The notes: generated by a model not told the origin, from the sequence alone. Positions 26,910 to 35,712 are shown, counted from the stretch's first letter. The stretch is 64,000 bases of DNA from Terriglobus roseus DSM 18391 (GCF_000265425.1 NC_018014.1:2170001-2234000), one strand, 5' to 3'. Translations and numbers: made by a program.

Positions 26910-27320
26910 ATGTCTGCTTCCATGTACATCGTTGTTCAGGGTGAAGATCCCGGCTTTGACACATTTGTGAATGGCCGGGCACTGGTGCGTAATGAAGACG
27001 CTCTGGAACGGCTGGCGATTCGGCTGGGCGTTCGACCGCTGATTGATTTCTTCTCCGCGGATGAGAATTCGATGTCGCTGCTGATCGAAGAGGGCGCGGG
27101 GAATCCCGAGTTGCTGGAGAAGCTGCCGCCACCGCAGTGGTTTGCCGGCGACGATGGGCTGGCCACGGTGCGTCCGCTGCTGCAGGCGCTGCGAGAGGAT
27201 CCTTCGCAGTTAGGGAGTGAAGGTGAGTACCTGCGCGAGGAGCTTGAGGAGTATGAAGTGGTGCTGCAGAAGACGGCCGATCGCTGTCTTCGGTGGCATC
27301 TGGCTGTTAGCTGGCGTTAG
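26910..27320 (+). CDS. Conserved-looking hypothetical protein
   Basis: A 136-residue acidic soluble protein with no signal peptide or membrane helix. It begins MSASMYIVVQGEDPGFDTFV, followed by a helical region (NEDALERLAIRLGV) and an acidic helical end. The pattern suggests a compact alpha/beta domain in which a beta strand opens the fold. I do not recognise a named family and assign no function. It has a -10-like box just ahead and no Shine-Dalgarno sequence, and is separated by 33 bp from the dienelactone hydrolase, so the two could be co-transcribed. Confidence 0.75.
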   Translation: MSASMYIVVQGEDPGFDTFVNGRALVRNEDALERLAIRLGVRPLIDFFSADENSMSLLIEEGAGNPELLEKLPPPQWFAGDDGLATVRPLLQALREDPSQLGSEGEYLREELEEYEVVLQKTADRCLRWHLAVSWR

Positions 27321-27353
27321 TTCGCTGTTCACCTAAGTAGTTAGGAGTTTGCT

Positions 27354-28106
27354 TTGATCCTTGCACCGCATGAGTTTGTTACGCTGGATACGCCTTACGG
27401 CCCAATGCGCACACACATTGTTCGTCCTGCTGCGCCGGGGAAGTATCCCGGGCTGGTGTTCTATTCGGAGATCTTCCAGATCACGGAGCCGATTCGCCGG
27501 ACGGCAGCGTTGCTGGCGGGGCATGGGTATGTTGTGGCGATGCCCGAGATTTATCACGAGTTCCTTCCGGCGGGTGAGGTGCTTGCGTATGACCAGGCGG
27601 GATCGGATGTCGGGAACAAGTACAAGTATGAGAAGGAACTGGCCAGCTATGACGCGGATACGCGTGCGGTGCTGGACCATCTGAAGTCACGCGAGGACTG
27701 TACCGGACAGCTTGGTGCGATTGGCATCTGCCTGGGTGGACATCTGTCATTCCGTGCGGCGATGGAGCCGGATGTGCGTGCGACGGTCTGCTTTTACGGC
27801 ACGGACATCCATAAGGGTTCGCTGGGCAAGGGGCAGAGCGATGATTCGCTGGCGCGTGCGGCGGAGATCAAGGGCGAGTTGCTGATGATTTGGGGCCGCC
27901 AGGATCCGCACATTCCTCTGGAGGGCCGGCGGATCGTGCTGGCTCGGCTGGACGAGTTGAATCTGCGGTTCGCGTGGCACGAGGTGAACGGCGCACACGC
28001 GTTCATGCGGGATGAAGGCGCTCGCTATGATCCGGAGCTGGCGATGCATCTGTATCGGGAGACGCTGGATCTGTTCCACCGCAGCCTGGGTGCGGGCGAC
28101 CGCTGA
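27354..28106 (+). CDS. Dienelactone hydrolase family alpha/beta hydrolase
   Basis: A 250-residue hydrolase with the complete triad of the family: nucleophile Cys in GICLGG (about residue 125), Asp in WGRQDPHI (about residue 184) and His in NGAHAF (about residue 218). The family cleaves lactones and esters, such as dienelactone in aromatic degradation, but no aromatic-pathway genes adjoin, so the substrate is open. The start is TTG 27354, supported by AGGAG (27343-27347) six bases upstream; the N-terminus MILAPHEFVTLDTPYGPM fits the family. Its stop is 3 bp from the convergent SDR gene. Confidence 0.9.
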   Translation: MILAPHEFVTLDTPYGPMRTHIVRPAAPGKYPGLVFYSEIFQITEPIRRTAALLAGHGYVVAMPEIYHEFLPAGEVLAYDQAGSDVGNKYKYEKELASYDADTRAVLDHLKSREDCTGQLGAIGICLGGHLSFRAAMEPDVRATVCFYGTDIHKGSLGKGQSDDSLARAAEIKGELLMIWGRQDPHIPLEGRRIVLARLDELNLRFAWHEVNGAHAFMRDEGARYDPELAMHLYRETLDLFHRSLGAGDR

Positions 28107-28109
28107 GTC

Positions 28110-29063
28110 TTAGCCCTGAAGGTTTCGCCAGCGTCGCACGAGGTTCTGTGCGGCGCTTGGCCATTCCGGGAAGATGAATTCGAAGCCTGCCTGTTGCAGG
28201 ACTGCCGGGAGGACGCGGCGGCTCTTCAGGATCAGTTCTGTTTCCGTGCGAAGGAAGACGGCTCCGACTTCAAGCATCCACTTGCTGGCGGGCAGGCCCA
28301 TCTGCGTGCCGTTGGCCAGGCGGATAGCGCGCATGAAGTCCTGGTTGGGAATGGGGTTGGGCGCGCAGATGTTGACCGGTCCGCTGACCTCGTCATTTTC
28401 GATGAGGAACTGCGCGGCGCGGACGAAGTCCTGATCGTGAATCCATGACAGGTACTGCGTGCCGGGGCCCTGGGTGCCGCCCAGACCGTGGCGCACGAGT
28501 CCCAGGAGCACGTCGAAGACGCCGTCCTTGTCCGGGCTCATGACCATGGAGGTGCGGAGAGCGATCTTGCGGGTGGCTGGTGTTGGGATGGCTGTGAGTG
28601 CGGCCTCCCATTGCAGGCCGATGCCGACGGAGAAGCCCCATGTTTCAGGGACGCCCGGTTCGTTGCCACCGAGTTCGCCGGTGAATTCGTCCTGTGGCTT
28701 GTCGATTGAGTGGCGGTAGAGCGTCGCGGTTGAGGCGTTGAGCCACACCTTTGGTGGACACGCTGCGGCGGCGATCGCCTGGCCTACGGCGAGTGTGGTG
28801 AGGGTGCGGGATTCGAGAATTTCTTTGCGGTGCTGGGGTGTGTAGCGGCAGTTGACGGTGCGTCCACTGAGGTGGATGACCGCGTCTGCGCCGTCCATCT
28901 CGTGTGCCCATGCGCCCGGGTATTTGCCGTCCCAGGATGCGGTTCGCCATGGAGCGGGCTGGGGATGACGGGAGAGAACTACGACTTCGTCGCCGCGCTT
29001 TTGGAAGGCACGCGCGAGCATGGTGCCGACCTGACCACTGCCACCTGGGATGACGATCTTCAT
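28110..29063 (-). CDS. TIGR01777-type SDR epimerase (SDR39U1-like)
   Basis: A 317-residue nucleotide-sugar-epimerase-like protein. The N-terminal Rossmann motif is GGSGQVGTMLA (about residues 7-17), HLSGRTVNCRYT (about 64-75) is characteristic of this subfamily, and the C-terminal part matches DUF1731. The fold binds NAD(P), but the substrate of this subfamily is unknown. It lies immediately behind the MlaF-like gene (adjacent bases 29063/29064) and ends the mlaE-mlaF-SDR operon, so a role in envelope or lipid metabolism is possible but only inferred. Confidence 0.9.
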   Translation of the reverse strand: MKIVIPGGSGQVGTMLARAFQKRGDEVVVLSRHPQPAPWRTASWDGKYPGAWAHEMDGADAVIHLSGRTVNCRYTPQHRKEILESRTLTTLAVGQAIAAAACPPKVWLNASTATLYRHSIDKPQDEFTGELGGNEPGVPETWGFSVGIGLQWEAALTAIPTPATRKIALRTSMVMSPDKDGVFDVLLGLVRHGLGGTQGPGTQYLSWIHDQDFVRAAQFLIENDEVSGPVNICAPNPIPNQDFMRAIRLANGTQMGLPASKWMLEVGAVFLRTETELILKSRRVLPAVLQQAGFEFIFPEWPSAAQNLVRRWRNLQG

Positions 29064-29891
29064 TTACTCAAGATAGCTCTTGATCCATGGGTCGTCGGAA
29101 TGGGTGAGTTCGAGGGTGGTGCCGTCGAAGACGACCTTGCCTTCGTTGAGAATTACGAATTTGGTGTTTTCGTCGACGCCGCCGTCGGGAATGGGCTTGG
29201 CTGTGTTGCTCTCGGTGTCCCAGCGGCTGGTGGCGAGCAGGAAGGCGTCCTGCAGGCGATGCGTGATCATGAGCGACGTGGTGTGCGAGACGTCGCGCTG
29301 TTTCATGACGAGTTCGACGATGGTGGTCGAAGTGATTGGGTCGAGGCCACCAGTGGGGGAGTCGTAGAGGATCAGGTCAGGCTTGGTGATGATGGCGCGC
29401 GCGATGGAGACGCGTCGGCGCATGCCGCCGGAGAGCTCGGAGGGAAACTTCGCAATGGCCTGGCTGAGTTCGACGAACTGGAGAGCTTCCTCGACGCGCT
29501 TGTGCGATTCGTCGATGGAGACGCCTTCTTCGTTGAGACGGTAGGCGACGTTGTCCTCGACGTTCATGGAGTCGAAGAGGGCTGACTCCTGGAAGACCAT
29601 GCCGACGCGGCGTCGCATCTGGAAGAGCTCGCGCTCGGACATTGTGGTGATCTCCTGCCCGAAGACCTTAATGCTGCCGCTGTCAGGCTTGATGAGGCCG
29701 TTGACGAGCTTCATCAGGACGCTCTTGCCGCCGCCGGCGGGGCCGAGGAGGACGCGGGTCTCGCCGGAATTAACGGTCAGGCTGACGCCGTTGAGCACGG
29801 GGTCGCGCTCGAAGACGATGCTGACGTCCTTCAGTTCGAGAACGGGTCCGTCGTAGTCTTGGGCGGCTTTGTCTTGCGTGTCTTCGGCCAT
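29064..29891 (-). CDS. MlaF-like lipid ABC transporter ATPase with Walker-B Ser
   Basis: A 275-residue ABC ATPase of the MlaF/Mkl group, pairing with the MlaE permease gene 3 bp upstream. Walker A GPAGGGKS (50-57), Q-loop Gln101, signature LSGGM (153-157), Walker B LILYD (173-177) and switch His211 are present. Position 178, where the catalytic Glu of Walker B normally stands, is Ser (codon TCC, 29358-29360 on the minus strand). About 20 residues are inserted after the H-loop (222-243) before FVILNEGKVVFDG. Expected role: energising glycerophospholipid movement between inner and outer membranes. ATP hydrolysis may be slow or use another base. Confidence 0.88.
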   Translation of the reverse strand: MAEDTQDKAAQDYDGPVLELKDVSIVFERDPVLNGVSLTVNSGETRVLLGPAGGGKSVLMKLVNGLIKPDSGSIKVFGQEITTMSERELFQMRRRVGMVFQESALFDSMNVEDNVAYRLNEEGVSIDESHKRVEEALQFVELSQAIAKFPSELSGGMRRRVSIARAIITKPDLILYDSPTGGLDPITSTTIVELVMKQRDVSHTTSLMITHRLQDAFLLATSRWDTESNTAKPIPDGGVDENTKFVILNEGKVVFDGTTLELTHSDDPWIKSYLE

Positions 29892-29894
29892 GGG

Positions 29895-30674
29895 TTATCG
29901 CCCGAAGATGCCGATGGTGGCGCGGCTGATGAGGAAGTCGATGACGATGATGAAGACGGAGGAGACGACGACAGCCTGTGTGGTGGCTTTGCCGACGCCT
30001 TGGGTGCCGCCCTTGGTGTTCATGCCGAAGTAGCAGCCGACCGAGGCGATGATGAAGCCGAAGAAGATCGGCTTGGCCATGCCCTGGACTACGTCGCCGT
30101 AAAGCAACGCACGATAGCTGGTGCGCAGGTAGCTGTGGCCGTTGAGGCCGAGCATGAAGACACCGACGAGACCGCCGCCGAGCATACCGACGCCGTCCGA
30201 GAGGATCGTCAGCCAGAAGAGCATGAAGACGGTGGCGGTGATGCGGGGTGTGACGAGCTTGCGGATTGGGTCGACGCCGAGGGCGCGCATGGCGTCGATC
30301 TGCTCGGTGACCTTCATGGAGCCGAGTTCGCTGGCCATGCCGGAGGCGTTGCGGCCGGAGACCATGAGGCCTGTGAGGACGGGACCCAGCTCTTTCACCA
30401 TCGACAGCGAGACCAGCGTGCCGGTCATACTGACGGCGCCAAACTGCTTCAAGGAGGAGACGGACTGGAGGGCCAGAACGCATCCGGTGAAGAAGCCGGC
30501 GAGGATCACGATGGGCAGCGAACCGATGCCGATGGAGTCCATTTGAGTGAAGATGTCCGCGAGATAGATAGGCGGCGTGAAGAGGGCAGCGACCGCGCGA
30601 GCGCACAGGAGGGAATAGTCCTGGACCGCGGTTAGCTTTTCCTTGACGAACTCCGTTGGCGATGCAAATTTCAT
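29895..30674 (-). CDS. MlaE-family lipid ABC transporter permease
   Basis: A 259-residue membrane protein of the MlaE (DUF140) family, with five or so helices and the conserved motifs FTGCVLALQS, VKELGPVLTGLMVSGRNASG and EQIDAMRALGVDP. MlaE dimers with MlaF and the MCE protein MlaD carry phospholipids. No MlaD-type gene occurs in the window, so the MCE component must be elsewhere or the pair works alone. First gene of a three-gene minus-strand operon. Confidence 0.92.
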   Translation of the reverse strand: MKFASPTEFVKEKLTAVQDYSLLCARAVAALFTPPIYLADIFTQMDSIGIGSLPIVILAGFFTGCVLALQSVSSLKQFGAVSMTGTLVSLSMVKELGPVLTGLMVSGRNASGMASELGSMKVTEQIDAMRALGVDPIRKLVTPRITATVFMLFWLTILSDGVGMLGGGLVGVFMLGLNGHSYLRTSYRALLYGDVVQGMAKPIFFGFIIASVGCYFGMNTKGGTQGVGKATTQAVVVSSVFIIVIDFLISRATIGIFGR

Positions 30675-30814
30675 CAGTGGTCGGATTGCCTGTCTTGTAG
30701 CGGGAAGTCCCTGTCAAAGTATCAGATGCAGGAAGGTGCTGCACCGTTTCGTTCGATTGCGTGTTGCGTGTTCTTGTAGGTTCCGTGGCGCTGCGGGTGA
30801 GAAAATAGAGCGTG

Positions 30815-31882
30815 ATGTCCACGACCATGCAGGCAGTTGTACTCCACGGCAGGGAAGATCTTAGGCTGGAGACGGTCGCCGTACCGCAGCCGGGGCCGGG
30901 CGAGTTGCTGCTGCGCGTGGGTGCGGCGCTGACGTGCGGTACCGATCTGAAGGTGTATCGGCGCGGGTATCACGCGAAGATGCTGGTGCCACCGACGCTC
31001 TTTGGGCATGAGATCGCCGGGACGGTGATCGCGATGGGCGCGGATGTGGCTGGTTTCAAGCAGGGCGATCGCGTGGTCGCGCTGAACTCTGCGCCTTGTG
31101 GTGCGTGCCTGTTCTGCCGGCGGGATCAGCCGAACCTTTGCAGTGACCTCTTGTTCAACAACGGTGCTTATGCGGAGTACATTCGCATCCCGGCGCGGAT
31201 TGTGGCGAAGAATACGCTGCACGTGCCGGAGGGTGTGCCGTTTCAGCATGCTGCCTTGACGGAGCCGCTGGCGTGCGTGGTGCATGGACTGGAGCAGTGC
31301 AAACCGCGGACGGGCGATACGGTGGTTGTGATCGGTGCGGGGCCTATCGGGCTGATGTTTTTGCGGACGGCGCAGATTGCGGGTTGCCGCGTGATTGCGG
31401 TGGTCAAGCGGGATGACCAGATCGCGAGTGCGAAGCGCTTTGGTGCGGATGAAGTGGTGCAGATTGCGGAGGGCGTGGATACTGTCGCCGCAGTGCGTGC
31501 CTTGACCGAGGACGGTGAGGGCGCGGACATTGTTGTTGAGTGCGTTGCGACGCCTGCGACCTGGGAGCAATCGGTGGAGATGGTTCGCAAGGGTGGTGTG
31601 GTGAACCTGTTTGGTGGGCCCCCGAGCGGGACCAGCGTCTCGTTCGATACGAACCGGCTGCACTATGGCGATATCACGCTGAAGGCGACCTTTCATCACA
31701 CACCCGCTGCGTGCCGTCGCGCGTTTGAGTTGATTACGAGCGGACGGATGCATGCGGAGGACTTCATCACGGCAACCTCTGCACTGTCGGATGTGCCGGA
31801 TGTCTTTCGGCGGATGCTGGTGCGGTCTGCGACGGGGACGCTGGACATCAAAACGGCGATCCTGCCCGAGGCGGCACAGTGA
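30815..31882 (+). CDS. Zinc-dependent medium-chain alcohol dehydrogenase in the hpnCDE operon
   Basis: A 355-residue dehydrogenase of the sorbitol/threonine dehydrogenase type. Catalytic-zinc ligands: Cys in LTCGTD, His-Glu in FGHE; structural zinc: four Cys in CGACLFCRRDQPNLC. The NAD(P)-binding motif is VIGAGPIGLM. It oxidises an alcohol or polyol with NAD(P); the substrate is unknown. The stop overlaps the hpnC GTG by 4 bp (31879), so it is translated with squalene synthesis genes, which may hint at a hopanoid or prenyl-alcohol substrate. ATG 30815 is preferred to GTG 30812. A weak GAAAAT box (30801-30806) ends 8 bp before it. Confidence 0.9.
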   Translation: MSTTMQAVVLHGREDLRLETVAVPQPGPGELLLRVGAALTCGTDLKVYRRGYHAKMLVPPTLFGHEIAGTVIAMGADVAGFKQGDRVVALNSAPCGACLFCRRDQPNLCSDLLFNNGAYAEYIRIPARIVAKNTLHVPEGVPFQHAALTEPLACVVHGLEQCKPRTGDTVVVIGAGPIGLMFLRTAQIAGCRVIAVVKRDDQIASAKRFGADEVVQIAEGVDTVAAVRALTEDGEGADIVVECVATPATWEQSVEMVRKGGVVNLFGGPPSGTSVSFDTNRLHYGDITLKATFHHTPAACRRAFELITSGRMHAEDFITATSALSDVPDVFRRMLVRSATGTLDIKTAILPEAAQ

Positions 31883-32835
31883 GTACCGCGATGGCATCGG
31901 AACAGCGGCTTGAGGGCGCGCCGGTTGAGTTCCTTGAGCCGGCTACGCGGCCGACGCTGACTGAGGCGCAGGCCTGGTGCAAGGCGCTGGCGAACTCTCA
32001 CTACGAGAACTTCCATGTCGCCACATATTTCCTGCCGGCGAAGTTGCGGCCGCATTTTCATGCGGTGTATGCGTACTGCCGCGTCTCGGACGACCTGGGG
32101 GATGAGGTTCCGGATCGCGAGACGGCGACGCGCCTGCTGGATACGTGGGGCGCGATGTTGAATGAGTGCTACGACGCTCCGGAGCAGTCGCGGCATCCCG
32201 TATTCGTTGCGCTGCGACCAAGCATTGTTGCGTGCGATCTGCCTCGTAAGCCGTTTCTGGATCTGCTGAGCGCCTTCCAGGCGGACCAGGTGAAGACCCG
32301 GTTTGCCACGCTGGATGAGGACAATGACTACTCGCGTGATTCCGCGAATCCAGTCGGCGCTCTGGTGCTGTACCTGTGCGGCTATCGTGATCCTGCGATG
32401 CATACGTTGAGTGACAAGACCTGCACGGCGCTGCAGTTGGCGAATTTCTGGCAGGATGTGGGCGAGGATCTGCGTGAGCGCGATCGTGTCTATCTGCCGC
32501 AGGATCGGCTGGCGAAGTACGGACTCGATGATGCTTTTCTGAAGCGCGGCGTGGAGAACGATGCCTACCGCGCGATGGTGCAGGAGCTTTGCGCGGAGAC
32601 GCGTGCGATGTTGCTTGCGGGCGCTCCGCTGATCGACCAAGTCGATCGCGAACTTGCGGCAACGCTGCGACTGTTTACACAGGGTGGACTTGCGATCCTG
32701 GATGCGATCGCTGCGATCGACTACAACACGTTGAGTCGCCGCATTGAAGTGAGCAAGAGTGCAAAGATGAAGCTGCTTGCAGGTGCTGCACTGAGCAAGT
32801 TGGGCGTGCATCGCGGGTCGCGAGGTCTTCGGTGA
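31879..32835 (+). CDS. hpnC: Hydroxysqualene synthase HpnC
   Basis: Second of the three HpnCDE steps: converts presqualene diphosphate to hydroxysqualene. The 318-residue all-helical protein has the Asp-rich motif DDLGDE (71-76) and the second motif QDVGEDLRERDRVYLP (192-207), where QDVGED distinguishes HpnC from HpnD-type NILRDV..D. Start GTG 31879 overlaps the dehydrogenase stop; ATG 31891 is an alternative. It overlaps hpnD by 4 bp. The family and operon order are well established in hopanoid producers. Confidence 0.93.
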   Translation: MSTAMASEQRLEGAPVEFLEPATRPTLTEAQAWCKALANSHYENFHVATYFLPAKLRPHFHAVYAYCRVSDDLGDEVPDRETATRLLDTWGAMLNECYDAPEQSRHPVFVALRPSIVACDLPRKPFLDLLSAFQADQVKTRFATLDEDNDYSRDSANPVGALVLYLCGYRDPAMHTLSDKTCTALQLANFWQDVGEDLRERDRVYLPQDRLAKYGLDDAFLKRGVENDAYRAMVQELCAETRAMLLAGAPLIDQVDRELAATLRLFTQGGLAILDAIAAIDYNTLSRRIEVSKSAKMKLLAGAALSKLGVHRGSRGLR

Positions 32836-33773
32836 CGGATGAGCTTACCGCGGCATATGCCCACTGCCGCGTGATTGCAAAGCGCGAGGCGAAGAACTTC
32901 TACTACGGTTTTATGGCGCTGCCAGCGCATAAGCGCGATGCCATGTGCGCCGTGTATGCCTTCATGCGGCGGGCGGATGACATCAGCGACGAAGAGAGTT
33001 ACTCGCTGGATGATCGTCGCGTGATGATGGCAGACTGGCTGGCTTCGTGGCGCGGTGAGCGTGCCGTCGATGCGCAGGATGTGCAAGTGTTTATGGCTGT
33101 GCGCGATGTCCAGGTCAGCTTCGGTGTGACGGACGACCTGCTTGAGAAGCTGATCGCCGGTACGACGATGGATCTCGATCCGGCGGCGCCGGCGGGTGTG
33201 CAGCGCATCAGCGTTGCTGGGCGCACGATCGATCAGTATGAGAGTGCCGAAGCGCTGGAGCGTTACTGTTACCTTGTCGCTTCGGTCGTGGGTCTGGTTA
33301 CGATTCGCATCTTTGGATTCACGAATCCCGCCGCTGATGAGTATGCAGAGCAGCTTGGTCTTGCATTCCAGTTCACCAATATTCTCCGCGACGTGAAGGA
33401 AGACGCCGAGCGAGGCCGCATCTACCTGCCGCTCGAGTGGATGGAGCCGGCAGGTGTTACCTCGGCGGATGTGTTGAAGGCGGCGGCGTCCGGTGATGCG
33501 TCGCCTGCGATGTATGCAGTGCTGGCAGAGCTTGGGTCGCGTGCCGAGACTTTCTATGGCGCAGAGAACAAACTGATTCCGCTTCTCGCGACGGACAGCC
33601 GTGCCGCGATGCGGGTGCTGATCAGGATTTATCACATGCTGCTGCAGGACATTCGCGCGAAGCACTACCGCGTTTTCCAGGAGCGCATCAGCGTTTCGAC
33701 GGCTCGGAAGCTGGCGGTGCTGGGCAAAGGGATGCTGGGCGGGCTGATGGCGCGTGGTGGAGCGAAGCCGTGA
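32832..33773 (+). CDS. hpnD: Presqualene diphosphate synthase HpnD
   Basis: Condenses two farnesyl diphosphates to presqualene diphosphate, the first step of the HpnCDE squalene route. The 313-residue product has DDISDE (49-54) and NILRDVKEDAERGRIYLP (near residue 178), the two metal-binding Asp-rich motifs of the squalene/phytoene synthase family. GTG 32832 overlaps the hpnC stop and the gene overlaps hpnE by 4 bp, so all three are tightly coupled. Confidence 0.94.
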   Translation: MTDELTAAYAHCRVIAKREAKNFYYGFMALPAHKRDAMCAVYAFMRRADDISDEESYSLDDRRVMMADWLASWRGERAVDAQDVQVFMAVRDVQVSFGVTDDLLEKLIAGTTMDLDPAAPAGVQRISVAGRTIDQYESAEALERYCYLVASVVGLVTIRIFGFTNPAADEYAEQLGLAFQFTNILRDVKEDAERGRIYLPLEWMEPAGVTSADVLKAAASGDASPAMYAVLAELGSRAETFYGAENKLIPLLATDSRAAMRVLIRIYHMLLQDIRAKHYRVFQERISVSTARKLAVLGKGMLGGLMARGGAKP

Positions 33774-35158
33774 GTGTGCCTCATTTTGATGCTGTGGTGG
33801 TTGGGGCTGGACTTGCCGGCCTGGCAGCGGCGTCTGCGCTGAGCAGTGCGGGCGGGAAGGTACTGGTGCTGGAGCGGAAGCCGTTCGTCGGCGGCCGCGC
33901 TTACTCGTACGAGCACCCGGCGCTGCATGAAGAGATCGACTGTCAGCATGTGTTGCTGGGCTGCTGCACGAACCTGGTACACCTGTGTGAACAGGCCGGT
34001 GTGGCAGATCGAATCCGGTGGTATGACGAGCTTACGTTCCTGGAGCCGGGGCTGGATGGCAAAGCTGCTCAGCGGACGTCGTTGAAGCCCCGCATCCTGC
34101 CTGCGCCGCTACACACGTCGTTCGACTTCCTGCGGGCACCGATGCTTGGGCTCGCGGACAAGGTTGGCATCGCGCGCGGCCTCATGGACTTTATGCGCGG
34201 CTATCCCGCGGGTGATTCGGAGAGCTTTGCGACGTGGCTGAAGCGGACGCGACAGACTCCACGTGCGATCAAGCACTTGTGGGAGCCGGTGATTGTCGGT
34301 GCATTGAATGATGGCTTTGAGAACTGCTCGACGAAGTATGCGGGGCAGGTCTTTCACGAGTCGTTTCTGAAGTCGGCGCAGGGCGGCCGGCTGGGAATTC
34401 CTGCGATGCCGCTATCGCAGTTCTATGGGTACGTTGCGGAAGAGACGGTGCGGCAGGGGGCAGAGCTGCGTCTGTCGCAGTCGGTCACCGGACTCGCGCG
34501 CGAGGGCGATGTGTGGTCGATCGCAACGAGCGAGGGATCGTTCACTGGCGACAACGTTGTGCTTGCGGTGCCGTTTCAGCAGGCGGCTGCGCTGTTGCCG
34601 ATGGATGCTGCTGGCACCGCGCTCCGCGAGCAATTCTCAAAGCTCCAGAACGCTCCGATCACGACCGTTCACCTTTGGTTTGAGCGGGAGATTACGGAAC
34701 TGGATCACGCCGCGTTGCTGGACACGGGCATTCAGTGGATCTTTCAGAAGTCACGGATTCGTAAGACGCCTGGGCAGGGAAGTTACTGCGAGCTGACGAT
34801 CTCTGCGTCGTTTGCGGAGTTGCACCAGACACGGGAGGAAATCCTCGGAAATGCTCTGCGGGAGCTTGCGATGTTCTTTCCGAAGGTGCGCGAAGTGAAG
34901 CTGGTGAAGAGCGGGATACTGAAGGAGGCTCGCGCTACGTTCTCGGTGACGCCGGGGCTGGATGCCTCCCGGCCTACGCAGACGACGGCGTGGCCTGGAT
35001 TGTTTCTTGCGGGCGACTGGACGGAGACGGGCTGGCCTTCGACGATGGAGGGCGCGGTGCGTGGTGGGTACCTGGCGGCTGGCGCCGTGGCGGGAACGAA
35101 GTTCCTGCGGCCGGATTTGCCTGCGACCGGGTTGACGGGTTTGATCGCTCGGTCTTGA
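33770..35158 (+). CDS. hpnE: Hydroxysqualene dehydroxylase HpnE
   Basis: FAD-dependent amine-oxidase/phytoene-desaturase-type protein that reduces hydroxysqualene to squalene, completing the pathway. The 462-residue product has the dinucleotide motif VVGAGLAGLAAASAL (10-24), LERKPFVGGRAYS, and a C-terminal FAD segment (FLAGDWTETGWPSTMEGAV). GTG start overlaps the hpnD stop. Last gene of the operon. Squalene-hopene cyclase is not encoded in this window. Confidence 0.94.
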   Translation: MSVPHFDAVVVGAGLAGLAAASALSSAGGKVLVLERKPFVGGRAYSYEHPALHEEIDCQHVLLGCCTNLVHLCEQAGVADRIRWYDELTFLEPGLDGKAAQRTSLKPRILPAPLHTSFDFLRAPMLGLADKVGIARGLMDFMRGYPAGDSESFATWLKRTRQTPRAIKHLWEPVIVGALNDGFENCSTKYAGQVFHESFLKSAQGGRLGIPAMPLSQFYGYVAEETVRQGAELRLSQSVTGLAREGDVWSIATSEGSFTGDNVVLAVPFQQAAALLPMDAAGTALREQFSKLQNAPITTVHLWFEREITELDHAALLDTGIQWIFQKSRIRKTPGQGSYCELTISASFAELHQTREEILGNALRELAMFFPKVREVKLVKSGILKEARATFSVTPGLDASRPTQTTAWPGLFLAGDWTETGWPSTMEGAVRGGYLAAGAVAGTKFLRPDLPATGLTGLIARS

Positions 35159-35224
35159 AGCGCAATCTCTAGAGTTGGTGGTCACGCTTAGTGAACTCTG
35201 CGTTCGGAGAAGACCTCCCTCAGC

Positions 35225-35274
35225 GGCTGAAGCCATTTTGTTGTTGGTTCTCATGGCATGGCTGAAGCCATGCC
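35225..35274 (+). repeat. Paired TGAA-loop hairpin element, copy 1
   Basis: GGC-TGAA-GCC (35225-35234), then 20 bases, then GGCATGGC-TGAA-GCCATGCC (35255-35274), followed by CCTCCGA. Copy 2 has the same order and the same 30-bp offset. Resembles REP-type palindromes. Confidence 0.7.
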
Positions 35275-35500
35275 CCTCCGAAGGAAGTCGCGCTGACGCG
35301 CGATTTAGCGCTTTGCGCTTCCGTTCAGTGGGTCGTGCGTTGGCGATGGAGCGCTTCGTGGCGAACCCGGTTCTAGCGGTAGGGAGGTGAGGGCCGTGGA
35401 TGCTTGAATGCCTTCGGGATCCTTGGCTTTGCCATGCAATGACGGGCTTTGGGGGTGATCTTGCCGCTGCCTTTTTAATCTGGAAAAGCTCGACCTCAGG

Positions 35501-35550
35501 GGCTGAAGCCCGCTTCTCGGAGGTTGTGGTGGCACAGCTGAAGCTGTGCC
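35501..35550 (+). repeat. Paired TGAA-loop hairpin element, copy 2
   Basis: GGC-TGAA-GCC (35501-35510, extended to GGGC-TGAA-GCCC), then GGCACAGC-TGAA-GCTGTGCC (35531-35550), followed by CTTCCGA. Compared with copy 1, the stem differs on both sides in matching positions, so pairing is kept. Confidence 0.7.
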
Positions 35551-35712
35551 CTTCCGAGTCACTGGCTTTGGAAGCGGGCGTAGGCTGCGCGGTGGTAGAA
35601 GTTTGCGGTGGCGCTGTCCACGTCTCACAGACGAGACCTTGGGGCACCAGGCGGCGTGTTAACCCGAGGATCTTTGATGGATCAGAGGAAAGCAGTTCGC
35701 GCGTTGCGCGAA

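Noticed and set aside
30690..30715. Consensus TTGACA on the minus strand before mlaE
   Set aside because: The best -10 candidate is only 12 bp away, too close for a functional pair; it is probably chance.
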